Positions 17,769-27,396 of a DNA stretch of 64,000 bases are shown here, piece by piece. The number at the start of each line of letters is the position of its first letter. The stretch's first letter is position 1. The stretch is from NCBI GenBank assembly GCA_009841225.1, contig VXMF01000008.1:143763-207762 (forward strand), written 5' to 3'. Made by a program: the position numbers and the translations under genes. This DNA comes from Terriglobia bacterium (GTDB lineage: Bacteria > Acidobacteriota > Terriglobia > Bryobacterales > UBA6623). Below the pieces are notes generated by a model. It did not search any database and was not told the origin of the DNA. It worked only from the letters and a program-made list of their open reading frames with translations.

Positions 17769-20149
17769 CACTCGCTCTCCTCGCGGCTGTCCGCTGCGCC
17801 CCGCCGGAAGCGGAACGGATAGCTAGCCACAATCTCGGTGATCAGCGCTTGCGCGCTGTACTCGCTGCGGATCACAGCGCGGCTGATCTCCTCGACGGCC
17901 GGCTGGTCATAGTATTCCAGATTTCGGCCCAAAGCGAAACCCAGCATCCGCTCACTGATCATTTCGGAGAATTCTTCGCTCCGCCTTAGCAGGATCTGCT
18001 TCAATTCCACCGGGCCTGCGAAGCTCTCGCCGCTCGGCAGCGTCCCGGTGGCATCGATCGGCTGTCCGCTATCGGTGTCGCGCCAGCGGCCGATGGCATC
18101 GAAGTTCTCCAGCCCGAAGCCGATCGGATCGATCTCGTCGTGGCATACGGCACAGCGCTGCTCGTCGCGGTGCATTTCGTACATCTGCCGCATGGTCATG
18201 CCCGCAGAGCTCTCGCCGGGCTCGGCCAGTTCTCCCGCGTCGGGCGGAGGCGGCGGCAATTCCTCGCCCAGCATCGTTTCGAGAACCCATTTGCCGCGCA
18301 CGACCGGGCTTGTCCGCGTGGGCAGCGAGGTCGCGGTCAGGATCGCCCCCATGCCGAGCACGCCGCCCCTGCGAGCGTCCTCAAACTCGACCAAGCGCTG
18401 CTGGCGGCCGACCACTCCCTCCAGCCCGTAGTGCTTGGCGAGATCCTCGTTGAGGAAACTGTAGCCGGAATCCAGGATCTCCAGCAGGCTGCGATCCTCG
18501 CGCACGATCCTGCCGAAGAAGCTCGTGGCCTCCTGCACCATGGCTTCGCCCAATGCCGGCGTGAACTCGGGAAACGCGACGTCGTCGGGCTTGAGCGTGC
18601 CGCCGAGATCGGCGAAGCCCAGCCACTGTCCGAAAAAGGCCGCGATGAAGGCCTCGGACTTGGGATCGGCGATCATTCTCGAGACCTGCCGTGCAAGGGT
18701 TCGCTGATCGCCCAAAGACCCCGCTCGGGCCAGATCCATCAGCTCCGCGTCGGGCATCGACATCCAGAGGAAGTAGGAGAGGCGGGAGGCAAGCTCGAAG
18801 TCGTTCAGCCGGTAGTCGTTGGACGCAGCGCCGCCACTCTCGGGCCGGAACAGGAACTTCGGCGAGACCAGCGCGGCGCGCAAAGCCAATCCAACGGACT
18901 GCTCGAATGATTCTCCCCGCGCGGCGGCGCGGCCATAGAACGCCAGCAGTGCGTCAACCTCGTCCCCGCTGACCGGTCGTCGATACGCGCGCCGCGCGAA
19001 GTTCGCCATGATGAGCCGCGCCGCCTCTCGATCGTCAAGGCTGTCGCCGGGCGCGGCGATCCAGACCAGCGAGCCGTCCTGTCCAGCCTCCAGCGCTTCC
19101 TTGACCTCGACCCAGTCCAAGGACAAGAGCACGACGGCTGCCGGTGGTTTCCGGCCCTCGGCCTTGGCCAGCTGCCGCGCCCGCTGATGCTCCTCTGCCA
19201 AGCGGCGGTTGTGCTCGTTCGTGAGGGCAGTCGGGGATTTGAACCAGTGAAGTGAGACGCGATGGCTGCCCCGCGGGATGTTCGCTTCGAATTCGTAGAC
19301 GGCGGGAGATTGCGGATCAGCGGCGACATGCGACTGGCCCACCATGCGCCCTCCGACGCGCAGCGTGACACCGGGCAGTTGGCCCTCGGCGGGTGACTCG
19401 CCCCACGCCCGGATACGGAAGCGGTACCGGCCAAACCGGGGAAACGTGACGTAGCGGTAGACGGTCTGCTGGTAGTTGCGCAGGTCGAGGCCGTAGGGAG
19501 TGAACTCGTGATTCGTCTCGGTGCGGAAGAAATCCTCGATTTCCAGACGGACGTTGAGCGGATCGTTTGCGGTCTTGGCAGCGATCAGCTCGTCCACGAC
19601 CACACCTGCGGCTTGCAGGTACTTCTCGGCCAAGACCGGGGCCACGAACAGCCCGTCGCGGTCGTTGCGGAACCCGCTCTCCCCGTGCCCGTCCGCGGGG
19701 AATGCGTCTCCCGGTTGCAGGTCAAGCCCGGTCAAGTCGCGGATCGTGTTGTTGTACTCCTGCTGATTGAGGCGAGGGATCGTGACCGACCCCGGCTGGC
19801 GGTGCTCGCTCCAATCGAGATTGTTGACGGCATCGTCGATCCACGCCACCATCCGCCGGCGTTCCTCAGTGGTCGGCTGCGCCCCGGCCGGGGGCATTTC
19901 GTTCTCGCGCAGCACGCGCAGGGCGCGCAGCCACAGCGGGCGGGAGCGAAGGACCGAGCCGTGATCGTCAAAGACGCTGAAGTCGATCCCGACGGTCTGC
20001 ACCTCGGGGCCGTGGCAACGGATGCAATACGTGGCAAGCAGCGGCCGGATATCGTTGTCGAGCGCCTGTTCCACTCGCTCGCGGCTCGCGCCCGAAGACA
20101 GCGCGGAGCCCACCAGAAACAGCGCTCCGAATCGCAAGCATGCGTTCAT
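17768..20149 (-). CDS. DUF1592/DUF1588/DUF1585 planctomycete-type cytochrome protein
   Basis: 793 residues with a signal peptide (CLRFGALFLVGSALSSGAS). A c-type heme motif CIRCHG near residue 44 opens a planctomycete cytochrome C-like domain. Then come DUF1587 (RLNQQEYNNTIRDLTGLDL), a carbohydrate-binding-like central part, DUF1595/DUF1592 (FARRAYRRPVSGDEVDALL, FLFRPE), DUF1588 (LTATSLPTRTSPVVRGKWV, then CAVCHDEIDPIGFGLENFD, a second CXXCH) and DUF1585 at the end. The ATG at 20149 is chosen over one 34 codons upstream because the signal peptide starts there. Paired with DUF1552. Proposed roles in the literature are polymer degradation or extracellular redox; the reaction is unknown. Confidence 0.9.
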   Translation of the reverse strand: MNACLRFGALFLVGSALSSGASRERVEQALDNDIRPLLATYCIRCHGPEVQTVGIDFSVFDDHGSVLRSRPLWLRALRVLRENEMPPAGAQPTTEERRRMVAWIDDAVNNLDWSEHRQPGSVTIPRLNQQEYNNTIRDLTGLDLQPGDAFPADGHGESGFRNDRDGLFVAPVLAEKYLQAAGVVVDELIAAKTANDPLNVRLEIEDFFRTETNHEFTPYGLDLRNYQQTVYRYVTFPRFGRYRFRIRAWGESPAEGQLPGVTLRVGGRMVGQSHVAADPQSPAVYEFEANIPRGSHRVSLHWFKSPTALTNEHNRRLAEEHQRARQLAKAEGRKPPAAVVLLSLDWVEVKEALEAGQDGSLVWIAAPGDSLDDREAARLIMANFARRAYRRPVSGDEVDALLAFYGRAAARGESFEQSVGLALRAALVSPKFLFRPESGGAASNDYRLNDFELASRLSYFLWMSMPDAELMDLARAGSLGDQRTLARQVSRMIADPKSEAFIAAFFGQWLGFADLGGTLKPDDVAFPEFTPALGEAMVQEATSFFGRIVREDRSLLEILDSGYSFLNEDLAKHYGLEGVVGRQQRLVEFEDARRGGVLGMGAILTATSLPTRTSPVVRGKWVLETMLGEELPPPPPDAGELAEPGESSAGMTMRQMYEMHRDEQRCAVCHDEIDPIGFGLENFDAIGRWRDTDSGQPIDATGTLPSGESFAGPVELKQILLRRSEEFSEMISERMLGFALGRNLEYYDQPAVEEISRAVIRSEYSAQALITEIVASYPFRFRRGAADSREESE

Positions 20150-20471
20150 CGCGGGCTTCCAATGGGAAGCAGGCCAACTATGGACAACGGTGCCGGCCCG
20201 ACGGCCGGCGACACCTGCGCCACAGCGCCTCCCCGTGATGGAGACTAGCACACTCGAGGGGGTGTAGGGCGCTTACCCAAGGCGGCGCTACACGACTCTG
20301 ACCGAGCGGAGCGGCCGAGGTGCTGCGTTCGAGCAACCGTAGCCTCGACCGGCTCCCGTCTGTGCCCCTAGAGCGACAAGCGACCGCTAGACCTCGCCGC
20401 GCCGGAATCTCTCCGGCTGGCTCATCAAGACCTTACGCAATAATGGGGCAGGCTGGAACTTGCCACCCGCG
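20150..20471. other. Intergenic region between divergent DUF1592 and M23 genes
   Basis: About 320 bases that must hold promoters for both divergent genes. The stretch CCTTACGCAATAATGGGG near 20431-20448 is the least GC-rich part and may include a -10 element for the peptidase; I cannot identify matching -35 boxes with confidence. Confidence 0.35.
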
Positions 20472-21449
20472 ATGGCGGACTGGGGTCCATCAATCCTACG
20501 CCGGTTACGAACCGTCTTGGCGCGATGCTGGCCAATCTTGCGCTGGTGCCTGCCCGGTACGTTGGCCTTGGTGCTCGTTTCCGCGTGGGCAGCGTACCTG
20601 TCGGGCGGCATGGCTGCCGTCGTAGGTTGGCTGGCGCTGGTGACGGCGGGCCAGACGCTCGCTCCTGTTTCGCTCATGGCGCTGCTCGCGCATGCCTTGC
20701 GCAAGCGGCGCTTCAGCCGCCCGATGCAAGTGACGTTCGGACTGGCGGCAGTGGCCTTTTGGCCCGCGTTGTGGGGGTTCGGAATCCTCACCATTACGTT
20801 CCCTTTCAGCCTGGAGACTTCCTCGCCCGCCGCAACCGTTCGCTTGCCCTCCAACGAAGAGCTGCGTGTCGGTTGGGGCGGCGACAGCCTCGCCACGAAC
20901 TATCACGCCGCCTACCCCGACCAGCGCTGGGCCTACGACCTGCTGGTCGAACCGGCCGCGCACGGCGGCGGGGATCTCGCCGACTACGGCTGCTTCGGCA
21001 CGCCCGTTGTCGCGCCGGCTGCAGCGACCGTGGTGATGGCAGTAGACGGGCTGCCGGATCACGTACCCGGCAAAGCGAGCATGGACATCAAGAACCCGGC
21101 CGGCAATTCAGTGGCGGTCAAGCTCCATACCGGCACGTACCTGCTGATCGCGCATCTGCAACAGGGGAGTGTGCTGGTGGAGCGTGGCGACCAAGTCGAA
21201 GAGGGCCAGCCCATCGGCGCCTGCGGAAACTCCGGCAATACCAGCGAGCCCCACATTCATATCCATCACCAGCGCCAGAATCCTCGAGCCCGCCCGCTCA
21301 ACTTTTCCGAAGGCCTGCCGCTGTATTTCCGGGATCACGACGGGCCGCCGATGCCAGAAGGCGGCTTGGAAGTCCGGGACGACGAGATCGTACTGACGGG
21401 AGCGCAAGTCCGCCATGTAGGGCGAGCGGGAGAGCTGGCCGCTCCGTAG
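20472..21449 (+). CDS. Membrane-anchored M23 peptidase
   Basis: 325 residues. Three hydrophobic segments (about residues 25-45, 48-72 and 86-112) precede an M23/LytM zinc-peptidase domain. Zinc-site elements are the NYHAAYPDQRWAYDLL region (His...Asp), LIAHLQ and the HIHIHH motif. The domain would face the periplasm and cut peptidoglycan cross-links or glycine-rich peptides. A TTG twelve bases earlier is also in frame; I prefer the ATG at 20472. Multi-span anchors before M23 are less common than single anchors or signal peptides. Confidence 0.83.
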   Translation: MADWGPSILRRLRTVLARCWPILRWCLPGTLALVLVSAWAAYLSGGMAAVVGWLALVTAGQTLAPVSLMALLAHALRKRRFSRPMQVTFGLAAVAFWPALWGFGILTITFPFSLETSSPAATVRLPSNEELRVGWGGDSLATNYHAAYPDQRWAYDLLVEPAAHGGGDLADYGCFGTPVVAPAAATVVMAVDGLPDHVPGKASMDIKNPAGNSVAVKLHTGTYLLIAHLQQGSVLVERGDQVEEGQPIGACGNSGNTSEPHIHIHHQRQNPRARPLNFSEGLPLYFRDHDGPPMPEGGLEVRDDEIVLTGAQVRHVGRAGELAAP

Positions 21450-22079
21450 CGATGCCCCCCGTTGACGCTGCCCGCGACTGGGTAGTCTTCGAAGCTTAAG
21501 ACCGGATCGGACGCTTCTGGAGCTGAAGCAGCGAACGTCAGACGAAGCGGCACAGGGGCGTGTCGAGCAGGGTCGGCTTCCAACGTGGTTACGACACAAC
21601 TGCACCAAGTCAACAACATCCCGCTTGCCTTCGTGCATGTTTCGCCGTAGACGAGGGCCCTCGAGCCGAGACGTGCCGCGAGCGTCCGTGGCTTCGCCAT
21701 GTAGACTCCCTCCTGCTCTTGCGAAGTCCCCCCAATGCACCGTTCGATGGACGCCTGCCACCCCAAGAATTCGGGTACGCAGCCCGAGCAATTGGCCGCG
21801 AGGAAGCCTGGCTCGCCCGTCGCGCCTCGGGTGAGCCCCGAGCCCCACATTTTGCCACGATCGGCGGCCGCGAGGCTGTGTCTATCCTTGCGCTTGAGCA
21901 CGAAAGACACGAGAAGTTTGTACTGGCCTCCTGTTGCAACTGCTCAGCGATGGACTTCGCGACTGCGGCTGCGAGTGGGTCCGTAAGGCTCCAGATGTAA
22001 ACCCTGAGCAAATAGCCGCCTGGTTTGGATGCAGAAGGGTATCAACGTGGTCAAACTGTGAGAAAGGGATTGATGGCGT
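21450..22079. other. Long gene-poor stretch
   Basis: About 630 bases without a gene I can recognise. On the minus strand a frame starting at the ATG at 21700 has a strong GGAGGGAG ribosome site, but its translation runs into the M23 gene with no family resemblance. Several overlapping short frames exist on both strands. This could be decayed coding sequence; I cannot name the source. Confidence 0.4.
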
Positions 22080-23615
22080 ATGCTTCACATGCTGTTGCGC
22101 GGGCATACGCCCGGCACATGTTCATTGCATGATCATGGTGGACTCGATGCAGTTCGCAGCTTGGCGGCGGCCCTAAGGTGTCTCGTCACGCGTTGCTCTT
22201 CCCTGCTCTTGGCCGGATCCTTGCTCCATTTCGGTCTGGGACCTCTCTGGGCGGAGCAGGCTGAAACGAGCTTGATCGCGGCGCAAGCTCCCAGACGTGA
22301 CGATAGTGTCGACAGACGGTCGCGCCGCGCACGTGCGGGCGAGGATGAATTTCGAACCCAGACGCCCCGTCGCCTGTATGACATTGTCCTCGGCAACCCG
22401 ACGGGCGACTCTGTAACGGCGAGCATCCTCGCGTATTCGCCTATTGAGGGCTACTTTGAATACGGCCTTCGCCCAGGTGCCTACAGTAGCCGGTCGGACC
22501 TCGTTCGACTCGAGTCTGGACGGCCCGCCGAAGTGCTGCTCGGCGGCCTCGCTCAGAACTCCCAATACTTCTACCGCTGGGTCACCACGGCCGGGCCGGC
22601 GGATGCGCTGCAGCCGTCTAACGAATTCCACTTCCGAACGGGCCGAGCGCCGGGCGCCGTCTTCGTGTTCACCGTGCAGGCCGATTCCCATCTCGATGGG
22701 CGGACGAACACGCGCTTGTACGAGGCGTCCCTACGCAACGCAATGGCGGCGGGGCCGGACTTTCATGTTGACCTCGGCGACACGTTCATGACGGACAAGC
22801 GTTCAGACTACCGGGACGCCCTGCCGCAGTACCTTGCCCAACGCTATTACTTCGGCTTGATCGGAGCTGTGGCGCCTGTGTTCCTCGTGTCGGGCAATCA
22901 CGATGGCGAAGACGCCAGGAGACACGTAATGAGGAGTTGGGCTCGCGAGCAACGCGACGCCTACTTCGCAACGCCGTCAGACGGCGCGCCGGAACGGGGA
23001 AACTACTACGCGTGGGATTGGGGAGATGCGCTGTTCGTCACGCTGGATCCATTCTGGGAGACTGGGCGCAGCAGAAACCGGGAAGACTACTGGCACCGAA
23101 CGCTCGGCGAGGATCAGTTCCGCTGGCTGGCAGAGACGCTGCACTCGAGCGACGCCAAGTTCAAGTTCGTCTTCATACACCATTTGGTCGGCGGCGTGAA
23201 CCAAGCGGCGCGGGGAGGTATCGACGCCGCACCCTTGTTCGAGTGGGGAGGGCGAGGCTTCGACGGCACCTACGAGTTCGACAAGCGTCGTCCAGGCTGG
23301 GGCCAGCCGATTCACCAGTTGCTTGTTGAGACAGGCGTGACTGTCGTTTTCCATGGTCACGATCATATGTTCGCGAAGGAAGACCTCGATGGCGTCGTGT
23401 ATCTGCTGGTTCCGCAGCCGGGGCTGGATCGCGATGGACCGCCGCGCGATGCAGCGATTCACTACAAGAGGGGTGAGGTAGTCGGCGGGCCGGGGCACGT
23501 GCGTGTGACCGTCTCCCCAGAGACAGCATTGGTCGAACTCGTTCAGAGCCGCATAGCGGGACGCGCGGATCAGAACGGGCGGACAGCCTACTCGTTCCGA
23601 GCGCGTCCCCGCTGA
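22080..23615 (+). CDS. Exported metallophosphoesterase (calcineurin-like)
   Basis: Up to 511 residues. After an N-terminal hydrophobic export signal (SSLLLAGSLLHFGLG) comes a fibronectin-like region (residues ~95-190; EVLLGGLAQNSQYFYRW) typical of PhoD/purple-acid-phosphatase-like enzymes. The dimetal site follows: QADSHLD, DLGDTFMTD, SGNHDGE, FIHHLVGG and FHGHDHMF. ATG 22080 has GAGAAAGGGA upstream; TTG at 22161 would place the signal closer to the start. The sulfatase begins 20 bases downstream, so an ester-scavenging operon is likely. Substrate not evident. Confidence 0.87.
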   Translation: MLHMLLRGHTPGTCSLHDHGGLDAVRSLAAALRCLVTRCSSLLLAGSLLHFGLGPLWAEQAETSLIAAQAPRRDDSVDRRSRRARAGEDEFRTQTPRRLYDIVLGNPTGDSVTASILAYSPIEGYFEYGLRPGAYSSRSDLVRLESGRPAEVLLGGLAQNSQYFYRWVTTAGPADALQPSNEFHFRTGRAPGAVFVFTVQADSHLDGRTNTRLYEASLRNAMAAGPDFHVDLGDTFMTDKRSDYRDALPQYLAQRYYFGLIGAVAPVFLVSGNHDGEDARRHVMRSWAREQRDAYFATPSDGAPERGNYYAWDWGDALFVTLDPFWETGRSRNREDYWHRTLGEDQFRWLAETLHSSDAKFKFVFIHHLVGGVNQAARGGIDAAPLFEWGGRGFDGTYEFDKRRPGWGQPIHQLLVETGVTVVFHGHDHMFAKEDLDGVVYLLVPQPGLDRDGPPRDAAIHYKRGEVVGGPGHVRVTVSPETALVELVQSRIAGRADQNGRTAYSFRARPR

Positions 23616-23635
23616 TTCGGAGAATCCCGGTAGCA

Positions 23636-25018
23636 ATGCGGTTTGTTCTGTTCTTGGCAATCGCCGTTTCGGCTGGCTCCGCCGCACCGCCCAACTTCGT
23701 CTTCATCTTTGCCGACGATCAAGCATGGAACGGCCTGTCGAGGCGGATGATCCGGGATCTGCCTGAATCGGGCAGCGACTATCACCGGACGCCGAACATT
23801 GACAGTTTGGGCCTCGAGGGAATGACGTTTTCGCGCGCCTATGCGGCAGCGCCGAAGTGTGAGCCGTCTAGGTACGCGATCACGTTCGGCATGACAACCA
23901 CAAGCTTGAACGCACCCGACAAGCGCACCGCTGCGAACCTTCGCGCTGACTCCCGCCACTCGCTCGCCAACGCGCTCAAGGAGGCGAACTCTTCCTACCG
24001 AGCAGCGACTTTCGGCAAGTGGCAACTCGTTCGGCCACAGCGTGAACTGGGATTCGACAGCGATGATGGCAAGATCACCCAGAATCAGGACGGCCAGCCC
24101 ACCGATCCCCGAAATCCGAAACGCATGTTGGAGCTGACGGACAAAGGGAACCGATTCATGGAAGACAGCGTTGCCGCCGGCCATCCCTTCTACCTGCAGC
24201 TGTGGCATTACGCTGTGCACGGCCCCAACCAGTCTCTTCCCGAGAGCCTCGATCGGTGGCGGGCTCGCCCGCCCGGCCGACTGCACCGTGACCCGACTCG
24301 AGCCGCCATGGCCGACGACTTCGACCGGGCTGTCGGTATTACCCTGGCCAAGATCAACGAACTCGGCATCAGGGACAGCACGTACGTCTTCTATATGTCC
24401 GACAACGGCGGACCCACGCGCTACCTGCGTGGAGGCAAGACGAACGTGACAGAGGGCGGGCTGCGGGTGCCCCTCGTGGTGCGCGGGCCGGGAGTCAAAG
24501 CGGACGCTTACTGTGATACCCCGGTCGTAGCGTATGACCTGCTACCCACGATCCTTGATCTCGCCGATCCAGGCGTCGCTCCGCCTCCAGGGATCGAAGG
24601 AGGAAGCTGGAAGCCCTTGCTCCTCAGCGGCTGCGCTGAGGACGTCGCACGCGTGAAAGACCCGATGGTGTTCTTCTTCGCGGAAGCCCGCGGCCGCGAT
24701 GCGGGCCCCCAGGCGGCGATCATGTCCGGAAAGTTCAAGCTGTTCTATTCCTGGGGTCAGGCTGGCGGTGCCTCCCTCTACGATGTGAGCACGGACATCC
24801 GGGAGACGCAGGATATCGCGGCGCAGCAACCCGACCTGACCGCTGAGCTGCAGCGCCAACTGATGGACCACCTCCGGGACGGGCTGGGAGCGTCTGCCTT
24901 GGCTGGGATCGAGACTGGGCGGGTCGCAATCAGTCCGGCCCGCCGAGACCGAGCTCGGACTCGTCCAAGACAGAGGACCGACCGTCGCGATCGGTCCCCA
25001 GCACGCAACCCGCAATGA
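23636..25018 (+). CDS. Exported sulfatase (formylglycine type)
   Basis: 460 residues: signal peptide (FVLFLAIAVSAGSAA), metal ligands in IFADDQ (Asp27-Asp28), the formylglycine motif C-E-P-S-R at Cys75, FGKWQL, HGPN, SDNGGP and GGKTNVTEGGLRVP. Cys75 must be oxidised to formylglycine by a maturation enzyme (FGE or anSME) not present in this window. It hydrolyses an organic sulfate ester, perhaps of an algal or animal glycan, which fits a marine or host-associated habitat (inference). The last ~30 residues are an Arg-rich tail. Stop overlaps the YHYH gene start by four bases. Confidence 0.92.
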   Translation: MRFVLFLAIAVSAGSAAPPNFVFIFADDQAWNGLSRRMIRDLPESGSDYHRTPNIDSLGLEGMTFSRAYAAAPKCEPSRYAITFGMTTTSLNAPDKRTAANLRADSRHSLANALKEANSSYRAATFGKWQLVRPQRELGFDSDDGKITQNQDGQPTDPRNPKRMLELTDKGNRFMEDSVAAGHPFYLQLWHYAVHGPNQSLPESLDRWRARPPGRLHRDPTRAAMADDFDRAVGITLAKINELGIRDSTYVFYMSDNGGPTRYLRGGKTNVTEGGLRVPLVVRGPGVKADAYCDTPVVAYDLLPTILDLADPGVAPPPGIEGGSWKPLLLSGCAEDVARVKDPMVFFFAEARGRDAGPQAAIMSGKFKLFYSWGQAGGASLYDVSTDIRETQDIAAQQPDLTAELQRQLMDHLRDGLGASALAGIETGRVAISPARRDRARTRPRQRTDRRDRSPARNPQ

Positions 25019-26007
25019 TCCGCACCGCGATCGCCGCGCTTTTTGCGCTCGCCCTGATAGTGGCGGGCGCCGCAGAGCGGCGCCCTGACGGATTCGACTT
25101 CGATCCGGAATTCGTAGCGCAGTCATTCCAAGGTTTTTCAGCTGACGTGAGCGTCCGTTGGGACGAAGACTACTTCTATATCGAGTCGAACGCCATGCCT
25201 CGCCACAGAATGATGGTCGGGATCCGGTCTTGGAACCGCCAAGTCCCGCTTCCGCAGCCATATTTCGGAGACAACGCGTTCCGATTGCCGCTACGCCCTC
25301 GTTTTGCCGAAGAGCCGGTTTCGGCAAGGCACACCCTGTTTCGCGGAGCGATCGCCGTTGCAGCGAACGGTGTGCCCATCTTCAATCCGATCAAGCAGGA
25401 CGGTCGCACGGATACGTATCTTGCGGGGGAACTCGACGAGTTCGGGGGCCATGCGGGCAGGGCCGACGACTACCACTACCATGTGGCCCCGGTGCATCTG
25501 GCCGACCGAATCGGCGGGGATGTGCCCATCGCATGGGCCCTCGACGGCTTTCCGATCTTCGGCTATGACGAGCCCGACGGTTCGCAAGTGCGGGGATTGG
25601 ACTGGTTGAACGGCCACTCCCCGCCAGGCGGTCCATATCACTACCACGCGACCCCCGAGTACCCTCGCGTCAACGGCGGCTTCCGTGGACAGCTCGAATT
25701 GCGGAACGGAGAAGTCGCGATCCAACCGCGAGCGCGCGGCGTACGACCGTTCACGAGGCCGCTTCGGGGGGCCACCGTGACTGGCTTCGAGATCCGCTCG
25801 GAGCGCTCCTATCACCTGGAGTTCGAACACGGCGGGCAGAGCCATGGCATCACCTATGCACTCCTTCCTGATGGAGGCGCTGAGTTTGTCTTTACGGACG
25901 GAGCCGGCAGGAGCCATACCGAAGCCTATTCCGCACGCAGAGCCCGAACTGGCGGGGCAACAAGGACACGCCAGCGTCAGAATCCAAGACCAGAAAGGCG
26001 GGATTGA
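25015..26007 (+). CDS. YHYH-domain exported protein
   Basis: 330 residues with a signal peptide (AIAALFALALIVAGAAE). The YHYH domain (PF14240 type) occupies the middle, with the name-giving motif in DDYHYHVAP and again in GPYHYHATPEYP, plus AWALDGFPIFGYDEPDG. Function of the family is unknown; the paired His-Tyr motifs suggest metal binding. It overlaps the sulfatase stop (ATGA), so co-translation is expected. The C-terminal 25 residues are Arg-rich and may be disordered. Confidence 0.85.
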   Translation: MIRTAIAALFALALIVAGAAERRPDGFDFDPEFVAQSFQGFSADVSVRWDEDYFYIESNAMPRHRMMVGIRSWNRQVPLPQPYFGDNAFRLPLRPRFAEEPVSARHTLFRGAIAVAANGVPIFNPIKQDGRTDTYLAGELDEFGGHAGRADDYHYHVAPVHLADRIGGDVPIAWALDGFPIFGYDEPDGSQVRGLDWLNGHSPPGGPYHYHATPEYPRVNGGFRGQLELRNGEVAIQPRARGVRPFTRPLRGATVTGFEIRSERSYHLEFEHGGQSHGITYALLPDGGAEFVFTDGAGRSHTEAYSARRARTGGATRTRQRQNPRPERRD

Positions 26008-26179
26008 ACATCCCTGAGGCGGACCCGGCAATGATTCAACAGGCTCTACTCCAACGTCTCGCGTTCGTGCGATGACGCGAGATGAGCGGTTTGCGCAAGC
26101 TTGGCGAACCGGTCCGACTCCCACTGCCGAGTGGCCGGAAGCTCGCCAAAGAGACGCGCTGATACGCCCGCTCTCGCGC

Positions 26180-26488
26180 TCAGCCAATCAAGTAGAAATG
26201 AGCGACGGAGCCTAGCACCCCCAAGAGCGCGGCGACGCATACCCAAGGCGTCGCCCACATCGATTCGCCCCTGCCCCAACGGGAGATTAGCGCTGCGGTG
26301 ACGCGCCGCTTTGCCAGAAGGCCCAGGGCTTGGGATGCCAACAGATAGCAAGCCATGATCTCGTTCGCCCGATACCAAGCTTCCGGCGTACTCATGGAAC
26401 GCGGCGTGCGGAAGCCGTAGTACGGGTTCGGCGGCACCCATCCGAACAGCAGCGGAAGCGCAGTCGCCGCAATGATCGCCGCTACCAT
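26180..26488 (-). CDS. SdpI-like small membrane protein
   Basis: 102 residues from the ATG at 26488, which has GGGAGAAG upstream; the frame is open 54 codons more without homology. Three membrane spans are visible. The segment VPPNPYYGFRTPRSMSTPEA followed by WYRANE is the SdpI/YhfL family signature (PNxxYGxRT). SdpI of Bacillus is an immunity and signalling protein against the SDP toxin, but most family members are orphans of unknown role. No toxin gene is beside it here. Confidence 0.75.
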   Translation of the reverse strand: MVAAIIAATALPLLFGWVPPNPYYGFRTPRSMSTPEAWYRANEIMACYLLASQALGLLAKRRVTAALISRWGRGESMWATPWVCVAALLGVLGSVAHFYLIG

Positions 26489-26658
26489 CTCGGCCCGGTA
26501 CTTCTCCCACACCAAGCGCAGGAAAGCCGCTCCGATTCCGGATGGCACGACGAACCGACGCACGCAACGTAACCCGCTAGTCGACGCGGTGCGCGGGCGC
26601 GAGCCCGGCTTCATCGAGTCGACGCGGCGGCGAACCCCAGCGCCGCGCACGGACCCGC

Positions 26659-27363
26659 TCAGCGGGCCAGCAGGATGTCGGCCAGTTCATTGAAGTCCCG
26701 GACCTCGAAGTCCGGCAACAGCGGCGAGTCCTCGTAGGGCAGCCCGTAGCGGTTGACATAGGCGCCGCGGTAGCCGCACGCCCTCGCCCCCAAGATGTCG
26801 AACGCGTGTGCCGCCACCATCATGATCTCCCCCGGCTCGCACTGCAGCTCGGCCGCAGCCATCCGGTACACCGAAGGGTGCGGCTTGAAACGCCCGACGC
26901 GATCAACCGACAGGCTGCGCTCGAATTTTGCTTCCACGTTGTTGGCCGCCAAGTGCTCGACCAAGCCGCGGTCACCGTTGGATAGCGCCACCAGCCGATA
27001 GCGCTCGCCCAGCCGCAACAGACCCGCCTGCGCGTCGTCGAATGGACGCAGACGCTCGAACACCTGCAACAAGTCGCGCACGGCGTCCTGGGTATACGCC
27101 ACGCGGTGGCGCTGGAGCGTGTGCTGCAGGGCTCGGCGGGCGGAGTCTAGGTAGCCTCTGTGCCCCAGCATCAAGATCGTGTCCTGATGCTGCTCGAGCC
27201 GCTGGCGCGTCCGCCAGTCAGCCCAGACCGCCGATGCGTCGGCCTCCACTCCCGCCGCTGCCAGGAAATCGCGCACCGCCGGAACGATTGAGCCCGACAA
27301 GTCCAGCACTGTGCCGAACATGTCGAAAGTCAGGGTGCTGACGCGCTCGAGCGGCCGTTGCAT
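26659..27363 (-). CDS. Haloacid dehalogenase, type II (HAD family)
   Basis: 234 residues of the HAD superfamily, type II haloacid dehalogenase subfamily. The nucleophile Asp is in TFDMFGT (motif I), Ser/Asn in ALSNGD (motif II), Lys in GRFKPHPSVY (motif III) and the acidic loop is VAAHAFDILGA (motif IV), where AAH-x-FD is typical of L-2-haloacid dehalogenases. It would hydrolyse C-Cl bonds of small haloacids or act as a phosphatase. It is cytoplasmic and stands alone. Confidence 0.88.
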   Translation of the reverse strand: MQRPLERVSTLTFDMFGTVLDLSGSIVPAVRDFLAAAGVEADASAVWADWRTRQRLEQHQDTILMLGHRGYLDSARRALQHTLQRHRVAYTQDAVRDLLQVFERLRPFDDAQAGLLRLGERYRLVALSNGDRGLVEHLAANNVEAKFERSLSVDRVGRFKPHPSVYRMAAAELQCEPGEIMMVAAHAFDILGARACGYRGAYVNRYGLPYEDSPLLPDFEVRDFNELADILLAR

Positions 27364-27396
27364 GAATCCCCGATAGTACCGAACCGCAGGCGACGA

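Noticed and set aside
21335-21700. Minus-strand frame with GGAGGGAG before ATG
   Set aside because: Good ribosome site but the translation shows no family resemblance and runs antisense into the M23 gene.
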